This document shows positions 43,733-55,760 of a stretch of 64,000 nt of DNA, in pieces. The DNA lies in the NCBI GenBank assembly GCA_018449595.1, contig JAAVUU010000001.1, forward strand, positions 868,001 to 932,000, written 5' to 3'. Position 1 is the stretch's first letter. The number at the start of each line of letters is the position of its first letter. The stretch is from Rhizobiales bacterium dw_265. Lineage in GTDB: Bacteria > Pseudomonadota > Alphaproteobacteria > Micropepsales > Micropepsaceae. The notes under the pieces were generated by a model. That model had not been told where the DNA came from, did no database searches, and saw nothing but the letters and a program-made list of their open reading frames with translations. The position numbers and the translations under genes were made by a program.

Positions 43733-44905
43733 TTACCGCTCTACCGTCAGAGCGATGCCCATGCCGCCGCCAATACAAAGCGTCGCAAGGCCCTTCTTGG
43801 CGTCGCGCTTGCCCATCTCGAACAGCAGCGTGGTCAGGATGCGCGCGCCCGACGCCCCGATGGGGTGGCCGATGGCGATGGCGCCGCCATTGACGTTGAC
43901 CTTGGCCGGGTCCCAATCCAGTTCCTTGTTGACGGCGCAGGCCTGGGCGGCAAACGCCTCATTGGCCTCGATCAGGTCCAGGTCGCCCACCTTCCAGCCG
44001 GCCTTTTCCAGCGCCCGGCGCGAGGCCGGGATGGGGCCGGTGCCCATCACCTTGGGGTCCACGCCGGCCTGGGCCCAGGAGGCGATGCGCGCCAGCGGCG
44101 TCAGGCCGCGGGCAGCCGCTTCCTTGGCCGTCATCAGCACCAGGGCGGCGGCGCCGTCATTGATGCCGCTGGCATTGGCGGCGGTCACGGTGCCGTCCTT
44201 CATGAAGGCGGACCTGAGCCCGGCCACCGATTCATAGGTCACGCCGTCGCGGATATATTCGTCGCTGTCCACCACGGTATCGCCCTTGCGGCCCTTGATG
44301 GTGACAGGGACGATCTCGTCCTTGAACTTGCCGGCCTTCTTGGCGGCCTCGGCCTTGTTCTGCGAGCCGACCGCGAAACGGTCCTGCTCCTCGCGGGTGA
44401 TCTGGAATTCCTTGGCGACATTCTCCGCCGTCATGCCCATGTGATAGCCGTTGAAGGCGTCCCACAGCCCGTCCTTTATCATCACGTCGATGAAGTTGAG
44501 GTCGCCCATCTTGTGCCCGGCGCGCAGGGCGGCGGCATGGGGCGCTAGGGTCATGGATTCCTGGCCGCCCGCCACCACGATCCTGCTGTCGCCCGCGCCG
44601 ATCGCCTGCGCCGCCAGCGCCACCGTGCGCAGGCCCGAGCCGCACACCATGTTGATGCCCCAGGCGGGCACTTCGATGGGCAGCCCGGCGGCGATGGAGG
44701 CCTGGCGGGCGGGGTTCTGGCCCTGGGCCGCGGTCAGCACCTGGCCGAGAATGACTTCGGAGACGTCGGCGGGCGCGAGATTGGCGCGTTCCAGCGCGGC
44801 CCTGATGGCGACCTCGCCCAGCTTGTGGGCGGGCACGGCGGCGAAAGCGCCGTTGAAGGCGCCAACCGGGGTACGGGCGGCGGAAACGATGACGACATCT
44901 TCCAT
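43733..44905 (-). CDS. phaA: Acetyl-CoA C-acetyltransferase (beta-ketothiolase)
   Basis: Condenses two acetyl-CoA to acetoacetyl-CoA for polyhydroxybutyrate; 390 residues. The nucleophile Cys is in [20 protein letters not shown], the His of [19 protein letters not shown] and the second Cys of [10 protein letters not shown] complete the active site. ATG 44905. Shares its upstream region with the divergent phaR. Confidence 0.96.
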   Translation of the reverse strand: MEDVVIVSAARTPVGAFNGAFAAVPAHKLGEVAIRAALERANLAPADVSEVILGQVLTAAQGQNPARQASIAAGLPIEVPAWGINMVCGSGLRTVALAAQAIGAGDSRIVVAGGQESMTLAPHAAALRAGHKMGDLNFIDVMIKDGLWDAFNGYHMGMTAENVAKEFQITREEQDRFAVGSQNKAEAAKKAGKFKDEIVPVTIKGRKGDTVVDSDEYIRDGVTYESVAGLRSAFMKDGTVTAANASGINDGAAALVLMTAKEAAARGLTPLARIASWAQAGVDPKVMGTGPIPASRRALEKAGWKVGDLDLIEANEAFAAQACAVNKELDWDPAKVNVNGGAIAIGHPIGASGARILTTLLFEMGKRDAKKGLATLCIGGGMGIALTVER

Positions 44906-45130
44906 GGGGGAGCCTTGTTTGTTATTGCCGCGCGCAAAATGCCGCGAACGCGAGCAATGGTAAACCGTGGCAAAAAGACCCTAACCTTTCAACGGTTTAA
45001 ACGGGAACTCCCGGGCCGTCGCCTATTGCGAATGCAAAATGGCGCTGGACAGGGCGACTGCGGGGTGGTGTCTTTAGCAGCAGTATACATGCTCCGCCGG
45101 GGGGCGGACGCCAGCACAGTCGGGGATATC

Positions 45131-45709
45131 GTGTCAGAAGCCAAAGCCAAAGCCGAAGGTCCGGTCATCATCAAGAAGTACGCCAACCGGCGGCTCTACA
45201 ACACCCAGACCTCATCCTATGTGACTCTCGATCACCTCGCCGCCATGGTGAAGGAAGGCACGGAGTTCGAGGTCCAGGACGCGCGCACCGGCGAGGACAT
45301 CACCCGCAGCGTCCTGACCCAGATCATCTTCGAGGAAGAAGCCAAGGGCCAGTCGCTGCTGCCGATCAAGTTCCTGCGCCAATTGATCCGCTTCTATGGC
45401 GACAGCCTGCAATCCTTCGTGCCCGGCTACCTGGACATGAGCATGGAAGGCTTCACCAAGAACCAGGGCGCGATGCGCGACCGCATCGCCGAGGCGCTGG
45501 GCGGCGGCAACCAGATGGTCGAGAACCTGACGCGCCAGAACCTCGCCATGTTCGAGAATGCCATGTCGATGTTCGTGCCTTTCGGCGGCGTCGCCGCCAA
45601 GACCGCGGAACCCAAGCCGGCCGCCAAGCCCGCTTCCGACGAGGTCGCCGACCTCAAGGAAGAAATGGAAGCGATGCGCAAGCAACTGGCGGAACTGGCG
45701 AAAAAATGA
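45131..45709 (+). CDS. phaR: Polyhydroxyalkanoate synthesis repressor PhaR
   Basis: 192-residue regulator that senses PHB granules and represses phasin and other pha genes. The N-terminal DNA-binding domain reads IIKKYANRRLYNTQTSSYV and LDHLAAMVKEGTEFEVQDA; the PHB-accumulation domain follows, and the C-terminus is a short coiled coil (LKEEMEAMRKQLAELAKK). The start is GTG 45131 with GGGG upstream; an ATG at 45090 would add 14 residues. No phaC synthase is in the window. Confidence 0.93.
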   Translation: MSEAKAKAEGPVIIKKYANRRLYNTQTSSYVTLDHLAAMVKEGTEFEVQDARTGEDITRSVLTQIIFEEEAKGQSLLPIKFLRQLIRFYGDSLQSFVPGYLDMSMEGFTKNQGAMRDRIAEALGGGNQMVENLTRQNLAMFENAMSMFVPFGGVAAKTAEPKPAAKPASDEVADLKEEMEAMRKQLAELAKK

Positions 45710-45972
45710 GGCATCCCGCACGGGGGGGCTTCATCATTCTGTCTGTTGCGGCTTTGGGCGGATGTTTCGCGCCCATGACCCAGCGCGAGGCGCAGGACAT
45801 CGCCCAGACCCGGCTGACCCGGTATTGCCGCAGCAATTGCGGCGACTTCAAGCTGGCCCATACCCAGAAGATCAAGGACCGCTATCTGGTGGATTTCGAG
45901 GCGCCGCGCCAGAAGTTCACCGTCATTGTCGAGAATGACGGCAATTCGAAGGTCACGACCTGGGAAAAATGA
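45706..45972 (+). CDS. Small putative lipoprotein
   Basis: 88 residues. A hydrophobic signal ends in the lipobox-like LGGC (Cys20). The mature part (REAQDIAQTRLTRYCRSNCGDFKLAHTQ, quoted in part; then YLVDFEAPRQKFTVIVENDG) has the alpha-beta pattern of a PepSY-like domain and an extra Cys pair. It overlaps the phaR stop by 4 nt. Function unknown; transport to the outer membrane cannot be judged. Confidence 0.6.
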   Translation: MRHPARGGFIILSVAALGGCFAPMTQREAQDIAQTRLTRYCRSNCGDFKLAHTQKIKDRYLVDFEAPRQKFTVIVENDGNSKVTTWEK

Positions 45973-45991
45973 CATCGCGCCAAAGCACGAT

Positions 45992-46127
45992 GTCATCCCC
46001 GGCGAGCGGCGCGCGTCAGCGCGGCGCGAGGGAAGGGGACCCGGACTGTCGAAACCGTTCCAATGGTGGGAGCCTGGGTCCCCTTCCCTCGCACCGCATC
46101 TGCGATGCGCTGCTCGCCGGGGATGAC
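45992..46127. repeat. Type-C long nested palindrome
   Basis: Outer 16-bp perfect stem GTCATCCCCGGCGAGC (45992-46007) with GCTCGCCGGGGATGAC (46112-46127); inner 16-bp perfect stem CGAGGGAAGGGGACCC (46027-46042) with its complement (46077-46092). It lies between convergent genes and may also stop transcription from both sides. Confidence 0.85.
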
Positions 46128-46138
46128 AACAGTTCAGA

Positions 46139-47821
46139 TCACGCCCACTCGGGATTTATCACCGGCTCGCCGAAGTGGAAGCCCTGGAAATAATCCACGC
46201 CGAAGCTCTGCAGCAGCGCCGCATCGTCGTCCGAGCCGACCCATTCCGCCACCGTCTTGATGTCGAAGTTCCGGGCCAGGCCCACCAGGGTGCGCACGAA
46301 GACCTGGTTCTCCGGCGAAACCGACAGGTCCTTCACATACGAGCCGTCGATCTTGACGGTATCGACGTGCAGCATCTGCAGGTTGCGGAATGAGGTATAG
46401 CCGGCGCCGAAATCGTCGATCGCCACCCGCGCGCCCAGTTCGCGCAACTGGGAGACGAAGTGGGCATTCTCCTCGAAATGGTGCAGGGCGGCGGTTTCCG
46501 TCAGTTCCACGATCAGCCGCGCCGCCACGTCCGGATGGCTGCGCACCGTATCCACAAAGCCCTGCAGCCAGGCCGGATCGCTGGCGGCGGTGCCCGAGAC
46601 ATTGACCGCCAGGGTGATGGCGGCATGCGCCTTCAGTTGGGCGATGGTGGCGTCCAGCGCCCAGCGGTCCACCAGATGCACGATGCCCATCTGCTCGCAG
46701 GCCGGCACGAAATGGCCGGCGGTGATGATCGCGCCATCGGGTTTGATCATCCGCAGCAGGCATTCATAGTGCGAGACCTTGCGGCCGCGCGCCGAGACGA
46801 TGGGCTGGTAGGCCAGCTTGAGGCGGTTTTCCTTCAGCGCCAGCACGACCTGGTCGGCGATCTGCATCTGGCGCAGGCGCACGGTCTCGCGCACCAGCGA
46901 GGGCTGGTAGGTGGCGAAGCCGTCGCGGCCGTTGGCGCGCGCCTTGTCCAGCGCCTGTTCGGCGCGCAGCATGGCTTCCTGGCTGGTGTTGGCGGCGCTG
47001 GGCAGCCACACCGCGCCGACGCTGCAGGTGGCCGAGACCAGTCCGCTGCGGGTTTCCACGCCATTGTCGCGCACCAGCGCGCGCAGCCGTGCCGCCACCA
47101 AGGCGATCTCGCGCTCGGCGCAATTCTTCAGGATGACGCCGAACTTGTTGCCGGCGGTGCGGCCGATCACGTCGGTGCCGCGCAGGGTGCGGGCCAGGCG
47201 CTCGCCCACCCCCATGATGACCTCGTCGCCGGCATCGAAGCCGAAACTGTCGTTGATCATGGCGAGGCGGTCGATCGACGTGACCAGGAAGGCGCAGCTG
47301 CGGTTTTCGTCCTTGGCGGTTTCAATGGCGTGCGTCATCTCCTCGCGCAGGGCATTGCGGTTGAGATGGCCGGTGAGTTCGTCGCGGGTCGCCAGATAGC
47401 TCAGGCGGCGTATCTCGCGCGCGCCCTCCGTGGTGTCGCGCATCAGCCCGACCAGCCGGGCGGTGCGGCCGCCCTCGCCGGGCGTGCGGGTGCCCGACAG
47501 GGTGAAGACCACCGCGCCCATGGCGCTGGCGATCTCGATGTCCAGCAGGAATTCCGATTGCGGGCCGCGCTCCTCCAGCACCGCGACCAGCGGGCCGCGG
47601 CGCTCGACCGGGATGCCGTCCAGCAGGTTGTCGGCGCGGGCGCTGTCCAGGTGCATCGGCAGGATGTCGGTGGCGCCGTCCCAGGTGATGGCGCCGGCGG
47701 CGACGTCCCAGTCGAAGGCAGCCGTCCTGGCGGCCTGGGCCGCGAGGCGCAAGCGCAGTTCGGCCTCCAGCGTGCCGAGCTCTGTAACCTTGTCTCGCTT
47801 CTGCAACGCGGTGCTCAACAC
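46139..47821 (-). CDS. EAL-domain c-di-GMP phosphodiesterase with degenerate GGDEF
   Basis: 560 residues. N-terminal PAS-like part (residues ~20-140), then a GGDEF domain whose active-site motif is AGNKF (in DVIGRTAGNKFGVIL), so cyclase activity is not expected. The EAL domain keeps its metal and substrate residues: YECLLRM (EAL as ECL, Glu kept), AVNVSG, VELTET, IDDFGAGYTSF, VKIDGSYV and the GVDYFQGFHFGEP glutamine. It should therefore degrade c-di-GMP, with the GGDEF as a possible GTP sensor. No membrane helices. Start GTG 47821 is the best guess; a frame to 48097 overlaps the opposite gene. Confidence 0.85.
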   Translation of the reverse strand: MLSTALQKRDKVTELGTLEAELRLRLAAQAARTAAFDWDVAAGAITWDGATDILPMHLDSARADNLLDGIPVERRGPLVAVLEERGPQSEFLLDIEIASAMGAVVFTLSGTRTPGEGGRTARLVGLMRDTTEGAREIRRLSYLATRDELTGHLNRNALREEMTHAIETAKDENRSCAFLVTSIDRLAMINDSFGFDAGDEVIMGVGERLARTLRGTDVIGRTAGNKFGVILKNCAEREIALVAARLRALVRDNGVETRSGLVSATCSVGAVWLPSAANTSQEAMLRAEQALDKARANGRDGFATYQPSLVRETVRLRQMQIADQVVLALKENRLKLAYQPIVSARGRKVSHYECLLRMIKPDGAIITAGHFVPACEQMGIVHLVDRWALDATIAQLKAHAAITLAVNVSGTAASDPAWLQGFVDTVRSHPDVAARLIVELTETAALHHFEENAHFVSQLRELGARVAIDDFGAGYTSFRNLQMLHVDTVKIDGSYVKDLSVSPENQVFVRTLVGLARNFDIKTVAEWVGSDDDAALLQSFGVDYFQGFHFGEPVINPEWA

Positions 47822-47944
47822 AATCCACCATCCCCGGGCCAGTTTCTCCGGCCTTTCTGGAGGGCGAGTATGGCGAGGCGGGCTTAAAAAACCGCAAACC
47901 CGCGGCGCGCCATCGGCGGCGCGGAGCTTGCCTTGAATCCCGGC

Positions 47945-48295
47945 ATGAACGTGACCGGACCCTTCAGCACAGACGCGCGCGGCGGCCTCAAAGCCCTTGC
48001 CGCGACGGCGCGCGGGATCGAGAAAGCCAGCAAAACCGGGCATTCCGGCGCACAGACACAAGATCCCCGCGACGAACGGCACAACACACCGCCGCATCTG
48101 ACGGTGGAGCTTGTGTGCCAGGACGAGACGCGCGGCTTCGACCCATACTGGGACGGGCCGCGACTGGTGCCGTCATTTGTGGCGCAGGTCCTGGGGCAGG
48201 CCCTTGCCGAGCGCCGCGAAAGCCGCGTCGCGGTGGAAACGGCCTATGGCCGCTGCCTGCCGAGACAAGCTCTGTTGTTCGACCGCAAGAGCTGA
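47945..48295 (+). CDS. Conserved hypothetical protein
   Basis: 116 residues, soluble. The distinctive part is TRGFDPYWDGPRLVPSFVAQ followed by VLGQAL, a pattern resembling small uncharacterised alphaproteobacterial proteins. No function is known. Its 3' end overlaps the convergent membrane-protein gene by 123 nt. ATG 47945 has no strong Shine-Dalgarno. Confidence 0.55.
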   Translation: MNVTGPFSTDARGGLKALAATARGIEKASKTGHSGAQTQDPRDERHNTPPHLTVELVCQDETRGFDPYWDGPRLVPSFVAQVLGQALAERRESRVAVETAYGRCLPRQALLFDRKS

Positions 48296-48811
48296 ACCGG
48301 GAGGCCGGGAAAGCCCGACCAGGGCGGCGGCGCAGAACAGCATCGCGCCCGCGCCGGCGCCCTGCTCCACAAAGCAAAGTCCCGCCGCCACCAGCCCCGC
48401 GCCCGACAGCGCCGCCAGGATCGCCACGCGATTGAGCGCCGCGGCGACGATCGCCAGCCCCAGCAGCATCACCGGCGCCAGCGCCGGCAGGCCTGCGCCC
48501 GACAGCATGGCGCCCAGCCCGCCCGCAAGCCCCGTCACCAGCACCGCGCTGGCGGCAAAGCTGTTCAGCGGCCGGGCGAACCGCGCCACCGCGCAAACCG
48601 CCAGCGCCGACGCCGCCAGCGGCAACAGCAGCAAGGCGGCGACATCGCCCAGACGCAGCGGCGACGCCGCCGCCAGCGCGGCAAACAGGATGGCGGCGAA
48701 GCGCAGATAGAGCCGCGCATGCGCCTTCAGCGGCGCGGCCAATATCCAGGCGCCGATACTGGCGGCGAACAGCGCCAGCGATGCGGCAATCTGGAGGGAA
48801 TCAAAAGTCAT
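48173..48811 (-). CDS. Hypothetical multi-helix membrane protein
   Basis: 212 residues with about six Ala/Leu-rich hydrophobic segments between residues 5 and 170 and a basic C-terminal tail (SLSRQAAAIGRFHRDA). No family recognised. The last 40 codons are antisense to the preceding gene; either the tail or that gene might be mis-called. Start ATG 48811. Confidence 0.55.
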   Translation of the reverse strand: MTFDSLQIAASLALFAASIGAWILAAPLKAHARLYLRFAAILFAALAAASPLRLGDVAALLLLPLAASALAVCAVARFARPLNSFAASAVLVTGLAGGLGAMLSGAGLPALAPVMLLGLAIVAAALNRVAILAALSGAGLVAAGLCFVEQGAGAGAMLFCAAALVGLSRPPGSALAVEQQSLSRQAAAIGRFHRDAAFAALGKGLPQDLRHK

Positions 48812-48822
48812 CAACCAAGATT

Positions 48823-48921
48823 GTCATGGCCCGCGAATGCGGGCCACCCAGGTGGTACCGCCCCGTTTTCGAGAAGCGGAGCATTCTTCAACTGGGTGGC
48901 CCGCTGTATGCGGGCCATGAC
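48823..48921. repeat. Type-A palindromic repeat, doublet (copy A7)
   Basis: GTCATGGCCCGC-GAAT-GCGGGCCACCCAGGTG and CAACTGGGTGGCCCGC-TGTAT-GCGGGCCATGAC in inverse orientation with about 35 bp between. It ends 8 bp before the acnA stop. Confidence 0.9.
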
Positions 48922-48928
48922 AGTGGTG

Positions 48929-51646
<2,718 letters not shown>

Positions 51647-51829
51647 GAAAAGCCCCCTTCGTAGAGTTAAGCGCATGGGACTCGTAGTCACATTCCCACC
51701 CAAAAGGAAGGCGCGCAGCGTCGCGGGGCAACATAAAGTTGCCCAAATGGGGTGCCATGGTTCGGGGCAATGAAGGGGGGCCCGGCGGCATCGCCGGCCT
51801 GGGCGCGAAGACGCCGAAAGCAGATCGCA

Positions 51830-52654
51830 GTGAGACGGACATTTGCAATTTCAGCCCTACTGGCGGCGCTCGCGTCGCCAGCCCTCGTTTCCGGGGCCGG
51901 GGCGCAGCCCGATGGCGGGCCGGGCACGCCTCCGGCCATGGGGGCCGGCATGGCGGCGCGCCTGTCGGCCGAGCATGTCAGCGCCGTCGAGCCCGGGCTC
52001 TACAGCGCCGGCGACACCGCCAGTTTCTCGCTAGAAGCTTATTCCGCCAACAAATATCTGCTGCGCTTTGCCGGCGGCGGCGAGAATTTCGTGCTGACCA
52101 TGGAGCGCGGCTCGCTGGGCGCCAAGCTGTTCAAATATGACACCGGGGCGACGGCCTTGCGGGTCTCGGTGTGGGGCGGGGTGACCCTCTATACCCCCGA
52201 CGCGCCGCAGGGCCTGCCCGCCACCTGGCAGAGCGATGCCCCCGCCAGCGATCCGGTCAATGTCTCGGCCAGCGAACTCACCACCGCCTTTGGCGATGAA
52301 GGCGGCCACCTGGCCTATGTCCAGAACATCAGCCTGAAATTCTCCGCCGACCCCGCCGTGCTGGCCGCCGATGCCGAGACCAGGGGACGGGCCTTCGACG
52401 CCCTGACCAATGCCGCCGAGGGGATCGAACGCTTCCTGCTGGCCTCGCCGGTGGCGCGCCAGGCACTGGGCAAGCGCATCAACAGCGTCAAGGTGGCGGA
52501 AGGCGGCAAGCCCACCGTTGCCATTTCGGGCCAGACCCTGCTGGTCAGCTTCGTCCCCGGCGAAGGTCACGAGGGTCATGCCTCGTCGCTCGCCATCCAG
52601 CAGGAGCTGACCCGGCTGCTGGCGGTAACACCCAAAGACGTGGCGACCAAGTAG
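51830..52654 (+). CDS. Exported DUF4908 protein
   Basis: About 274 residues. Signal peptide RRTFAISALLAALASPALVSGAGA. The body (GLYSAGDTASFSLEAYSANK, RVSVWGGVTLYTPDAPQG, KFSADPAVLAADAETRGRAFD, GIERFLLASPVARQAL) matches the DUF4908 family, restricted to Alphaproteobacteria and of unknown role, probably periplasmic. GTG 51830 gives the cleanest signal; ATG 51770 and 51752 are in frame upstream. Confidence 0.72.
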   Translation: MRRTFAISALLAALASPALVSGAGAQPDGGPGTPPAMGAGMAARLSAEHVSAVEPGLYSAGDTASFSLEAYSANKYLLRFAGGGENFVLTMERGSLGAKLFKYDTGATALRVSVWGGVTLYTPDAPQGLPATWQSDAPASDPVNVSASELTTAFGDEGGHLAYVQNISLKFSADPAVLAADAETRGRAFDALTNAAEGIERFLLASPVARQALGKRINSVKVAEGGKPTVAISGQTLLVSFVPGEGHEGHASSLAIQQELTRLLAVTPKDVATK

Positions 52655-52730
52655 GGATCGCTTCCGCGCGGCGCTTGCGTGGCGTCCCCCGGCGGATGAC
52701 ACTGAACAGCTTCCAAGGCACGAGGCTTTC

Positions 52731-53843
52731 ATGGCGCAACTGTTCACGCCCCTGACCCTGCGCGGACTCACCCTTGAGAACCGCATCGTGGTGGCGCCGA
52801 TGTGCCAATATTCGGCCCGTGACGGCGCAGCCAACAGCTGGCACCTGATCCATCTGGGCGGCCTGGCGCAATCGGGCGCGGGCCTCTTGACCATCGAGGC
52901 GACGGCGGTGGCGCCGGAAGGCCGCATCACGCCCGGTTGCCTGGGGCTGTGGGACGACCGCACCGAAGCGGCGCTGCGCCGGACGCTGGAGGCCATTCGT
53001 CCCCATTCCACCATGCCCATCGCCGTCCAGCTTGCCCATGCCGGACGCAAGGGCTCAAGCCGCCTGCCATGGGAAGGCGGGGCGCAGATTCCGCTGGGTC
53101 AGGGCGGCTGGCCGACGCTGGCGCCCTCGGCGGTGGAACATGCGCCGGGCGAGACCCCGCCCACGGCGCTGGACGAAGCGGGCATGGCGCGGATGCGGCA
53201 GGCCTTTGCGGAAGGCGCGCACCGCGCCCACCGGCTGGGGCTGGACGCCATCGAGATTCACAATGCCCATGGCTATCTGCTGCACGAATTCCTCTCGCCC
53301 TTGGCCAACCGGCGCGACGATTCTTATGGCGGTTCTCTCGAAAATCGCATGCGCTTTCCCCTGGAAGTGTTCGAGACGGTGCGCGCCGCCTTTCCCGCCG
53401 AGAAGCCGGTGGGGGTGAAGATCTCCGCCACCGACTGGGTGGAAGGCGGCTGGGACATCGAACAGAGCATCGCCTTCGCCGCCGAACTCAAGCGGCGCGG
53501 CGCCGACTGGGTGACGGCGTCGTCGGCGGGCGTGTCGCCGCTGCAGAAGATTCCCATCGGCCCCGGCTACCAGCTTCCCCTGGCGCGGCGCATCCGCGAG
53601 GCCACGGGCGCGATCACCAATGCCATCGGCCTGATCACCGAGCCCGAGCAGGCCGAGACCATCCTTGCCGACGGCACCGCCGACCTGGTGTCGCTGGCGC
53701 GCGGCATGCTCTACGACCCGCGCTGGGGCTGGCATGCCGCCGCCGCCCTGGACGCCCAGGTGGAGGCGGCGCCGCAATATCTGCGCGCCACCCCGCACGG
53801 CCACAAGACCCTGTTCCGCAACTTCGTCAACGGCGGGCGCTGA
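52731..53843 (+). CDS. NADH:flavin oxidoreductase (Old Yellow Enzyme, YqjM-like)
   Basis: FMN-dependent ene-reductase, 370 residues. VAPMCQYSARDGAANSWH carries the Cys and Tyr typical of the thermophilic-like/YqjM class. The substrate His pair is in IEIHNAHGYLLHEFLSPLANRRDDSYGGS (quoted in part as HNAHGYLLHEF). The Arg anchor is in NRMRFPLEV. Reduces activated C=C bonds; the physiological substrate is unknown. Single gene. Confidence 0.94.
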   Translation: MAQLFTPLTLRGLTLENRIVVAPMCQYSARDGAANSWHLIHLGGLAQSGAGLLTIEATAVAPEGRITPGCLGLWDDRTEAALRRTLEAIRPHSTMPIAVQLAHAGRKGSSRLPWEGGAQIPLGQGGWPTLAPSAVEHAPGETPPTALDEAGMARMRQAFAEGAHRAHRLGLDAIEIHNAHGYLLHEFLSPLANRRDDSYGGSLENRMRFPLEVFETVRAAFPAEKPVGVKISATDWVEGGWDIEQSIAFAAELKRRGADWVTASSAGVSPLQKIPIGPGYQLPLARRIREATGAITNAIGLITEPEQAETILADGTADLVSLARGMLYDPRWGWHAAAALDAQVEAAPQYLRATPHGHKTLFRNFVNGGR

Positions 53844-53885
53844 CGGCGTTCGAAAGCCACGCCGCTTTCAGCCACTCCCATCACC

Positions 53886-53963
53886 GTCATGGCCCGGCTT
53901 GTCCGGGCCATCCAGTTTATTTCTGAACCAAAACTGGATGGCCCGCATGAAGCGGGCCATGAC
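53886..53963. repeat. Type-A palindromic repeat, doublet (copy A8)
   Basis: GTCATGGCCCGG-CTTGT-CCGGGCCATCCAGTTT and AAACTGGATGGCCCGC-ATGAA-GCGGGCCATGAC with about 14 bp between. Nearly the same arms as copy A1. It separates two convergent genes. Confidence 0.9.
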
Positions 53964-53983
53964 AATTTGGACTACTTGTTGGA

Positions 53984-55246
53984 TTACTTGCTCATCACCG
54001 TGACGCGGCCCACCGAGGTGTCGCCCGCGATCAGGTCGTCCTTGGGCGTGAAGGTCCAATAGCTGGCTTCGGTGAACTGGCCGGTGCCCACGCCCATGCC
54101 GTTGCCGATGGCGCCCACCACCTTGCCGTCATGGGTGAGCTTGAGGAACTGGCCGTCCTGGCCCGACGCCATCCAGGGGTTGCCCTGATGGTCGAAGTTC
54201 AGGGCGCAGACCAGGTTCTTCACCGACAGGGTCTTCTTGAACTTGCCGTCGCCGGTATAGACCACGATCCGGTACTGCTCGCGGTCGCCGATCCACACAT
54301 CGCCGTTCCTGGGGTCCACCGCCAGGCCATGGGCGGAATCGAACTTGCCCTGCCCGACATCGTCGCCGAACCACTGGTTGATGAACTGGCCGTCTTTCGT
54401 CAGGTGGATGATGCGCGAGGCGCCGACGTTATTCGCCGGATCGTCATTGTCCACGTCATTGGGGCTCTCATTGGCATGGCCCTCGGCGATATAGAGGCTG
54501 CCGTCGGGGCCGAAGGCCACCATCACCGGCTGCCAGAGCAGGTGCTGGCCCTTGTCCTCGACCCAGTCGCCGCGATGGTCCTTGGTGCCGATGGTCAGCA
54601 GCAGCTTGCCCTCAGGCGACAGCTTCATCACGGTGGACTGGCCATTGTCGGTGATCCAGACATTGTCGTCCTTGTCCACCGCCATGCCATGCGCCTTGGC
54701 CTGGTGGCCGATGACGCTTTCGGGCACTTCCAGAACCAGCTTGTGGCCCGGATCGAACTTCATCAGCTGCACCACGCCCTCGGGCGAGCGCTTGAACACC
54801 CACAGATAGCCCTTGCTGTCCAGCGCCACCGCAGGCACGCCGCCGATGCCCTTGGGCACCACATAGGGATAGGAGAATTTATAGCCCAGGGTCTGGTCGT
54901 ATTCGACGCGGAACAGGTTGGAGCGCAGCGGGCCGCCCTTGCGCGTGCAGACGATGGAATGGCTGCAGGGCGGGCCGCCCGCGCCGCCCGGAACGCTGGA
55001 GCCGCGATAGGCGCCCATATAGCTCTTGCGTTCCTCGCGCGGGATGACGTGAACCGTTCCGTCCGCGTCAACCAGCGTGAAGCCGGTGGGATCGGGAAAG
55101 CTCGGCCCCAGCTTCCAGGCCGGAATGCCGTCATGGGCGGGCTCGCTCTGCAGCGCCAGGCGATCGGCCTGGGCAAAAGCAGAGGGGGCAAAAGCCACAG
55201 AGGTCATCAAACCGAGCGCGAGACTCGCCAACAGCAGCCGTTTCAT
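53984..55246 (-). CDS. Exported NHL-repeat beta-propeller protein
   Basis: 420 residues. Signal peptide LLLASLALGLMTSVAFAPSAFA. Six NHL-type blades are recognisable, e.g. AHGMAVDKDDNVWITDNGQ, VMVAFGPDGSLYIAEGH, SAHGLAVDPRNGDVWIGDREQ and ALNFDHQGNPWMASG, a pattern close to peptidyl-hydroxyglycine-lyase-like propellers. Periplasmic; substrate unknown. Start MKRLLLA at 55246 has GGGAAG upstream. Confidence 0.85.
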   Translation of the reverse strand: MKRLLLASLALGLMTSVAFAPSAFAQADRLALQSEPAHDGIPAWKLGPSFPDPTGFTLVDADGTVHVIPREERKSYMGAYRGSSVPGGAGGPPCSHSIVCTRKGGPLRSNLFRVEYDQTLGYKFSYPYVVPKGIGGVPAVALDSKGYLWVFKRSPEGVVQLMKFDPGHKLVLEVPESVIGHQAKAHGMAVDKDDNVWITDNGQSTVMKLSPEGKLLLTIGTKDHRGDWVEDKGQHLLWQPVMVAFGPDGSLYIAEGHANESPNDVDNDDPANNVGASRIIHLTKDGQFINQWFGDDVGQGKFDSAHGLAVDPRNGDVWIGDREQYRIVVYTGDGKFKKTLSVKNLVCALNFDHQGNPWMASGQDGQFLKLTHDGKVVGAIGNGMGVGTGQFTEASYWTFTPKDDLIAGDTSVGRVTVMSK

Positions 55247-55364
55247 GGAAATCTTCCCTGGATGATTTGTTGGCGCGACGATGCCCATCGCGACGCCATG
55301 GCGTCAATCTTGCGCTGCAAAAGAACGGCAAAAACACCGTTGCGGCAAAAAAGTCCTAGGGGAA

Positions 55365-55760
55365 TTAGGGCTCGAAACCGTCTTGCGCGATCTCGAAATT
55401 GGCGAAGTCGAAGGCGGGGGCCACGGTGCACCCGACCAAAGTATATTCGCCCAGGCTGCGGGCGGCCTGCCATTGCCCCGGCGGCACCGCCACCTGCGGC
55501 GCCTGCGCCTCGTCGATCTCCGGCCCCAGGACATAGACCTCCTTGCCGATCCGCAATTCCAGCGGCGCGCCGCGATAGAAATGCCAGACCTCGGCCGAGG
55601 CGATGCGGTGCCAGCGCGAGGCCTCGCCCTGCTTCAGCAGGAAATAGATGGCGGTGGAAGCATGGTCGCGGAAGGTCTCGCGGTAATACCCGCCCTCGGG
55701 ATGCGGCGCGAGTTCGAGCAGCGCGATCAGCCGGTCGGCTTCGGGATTCTCGGACATCAT
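55365..55760 (-). CDS. Cupin domain protein (DUF985)
   Basis: 131-residue cupin. LAPHPEGGYYRET is the DUF985 signature, followed by AIYFLLKQGEASRWHRIASAE (quoted in part: ASRWHRI) and WHFYRGAPLEL, with a metal-site-like His/Glu set, and TLVGCTVAPAFDFANFEI at the end. Possibly a sugar epimerase-like or binding protein; function unknown. Its ATGATG start contains the TGA stop of the exonuclease gene, so the two are coupled. Confidence 0.85.
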   Translation of the reverse strand: MMSENPEADRLIALLELAPHPEGGYYRETFRDHASTAIYFLLKQGEASRWHRIASAEVWHFYRGAPLELRIGKEVYVLGPEIDEAQAPQVAVPPGQWQAARSLGEYTLVGCTVAPAFDFANFEIAQDGFEP

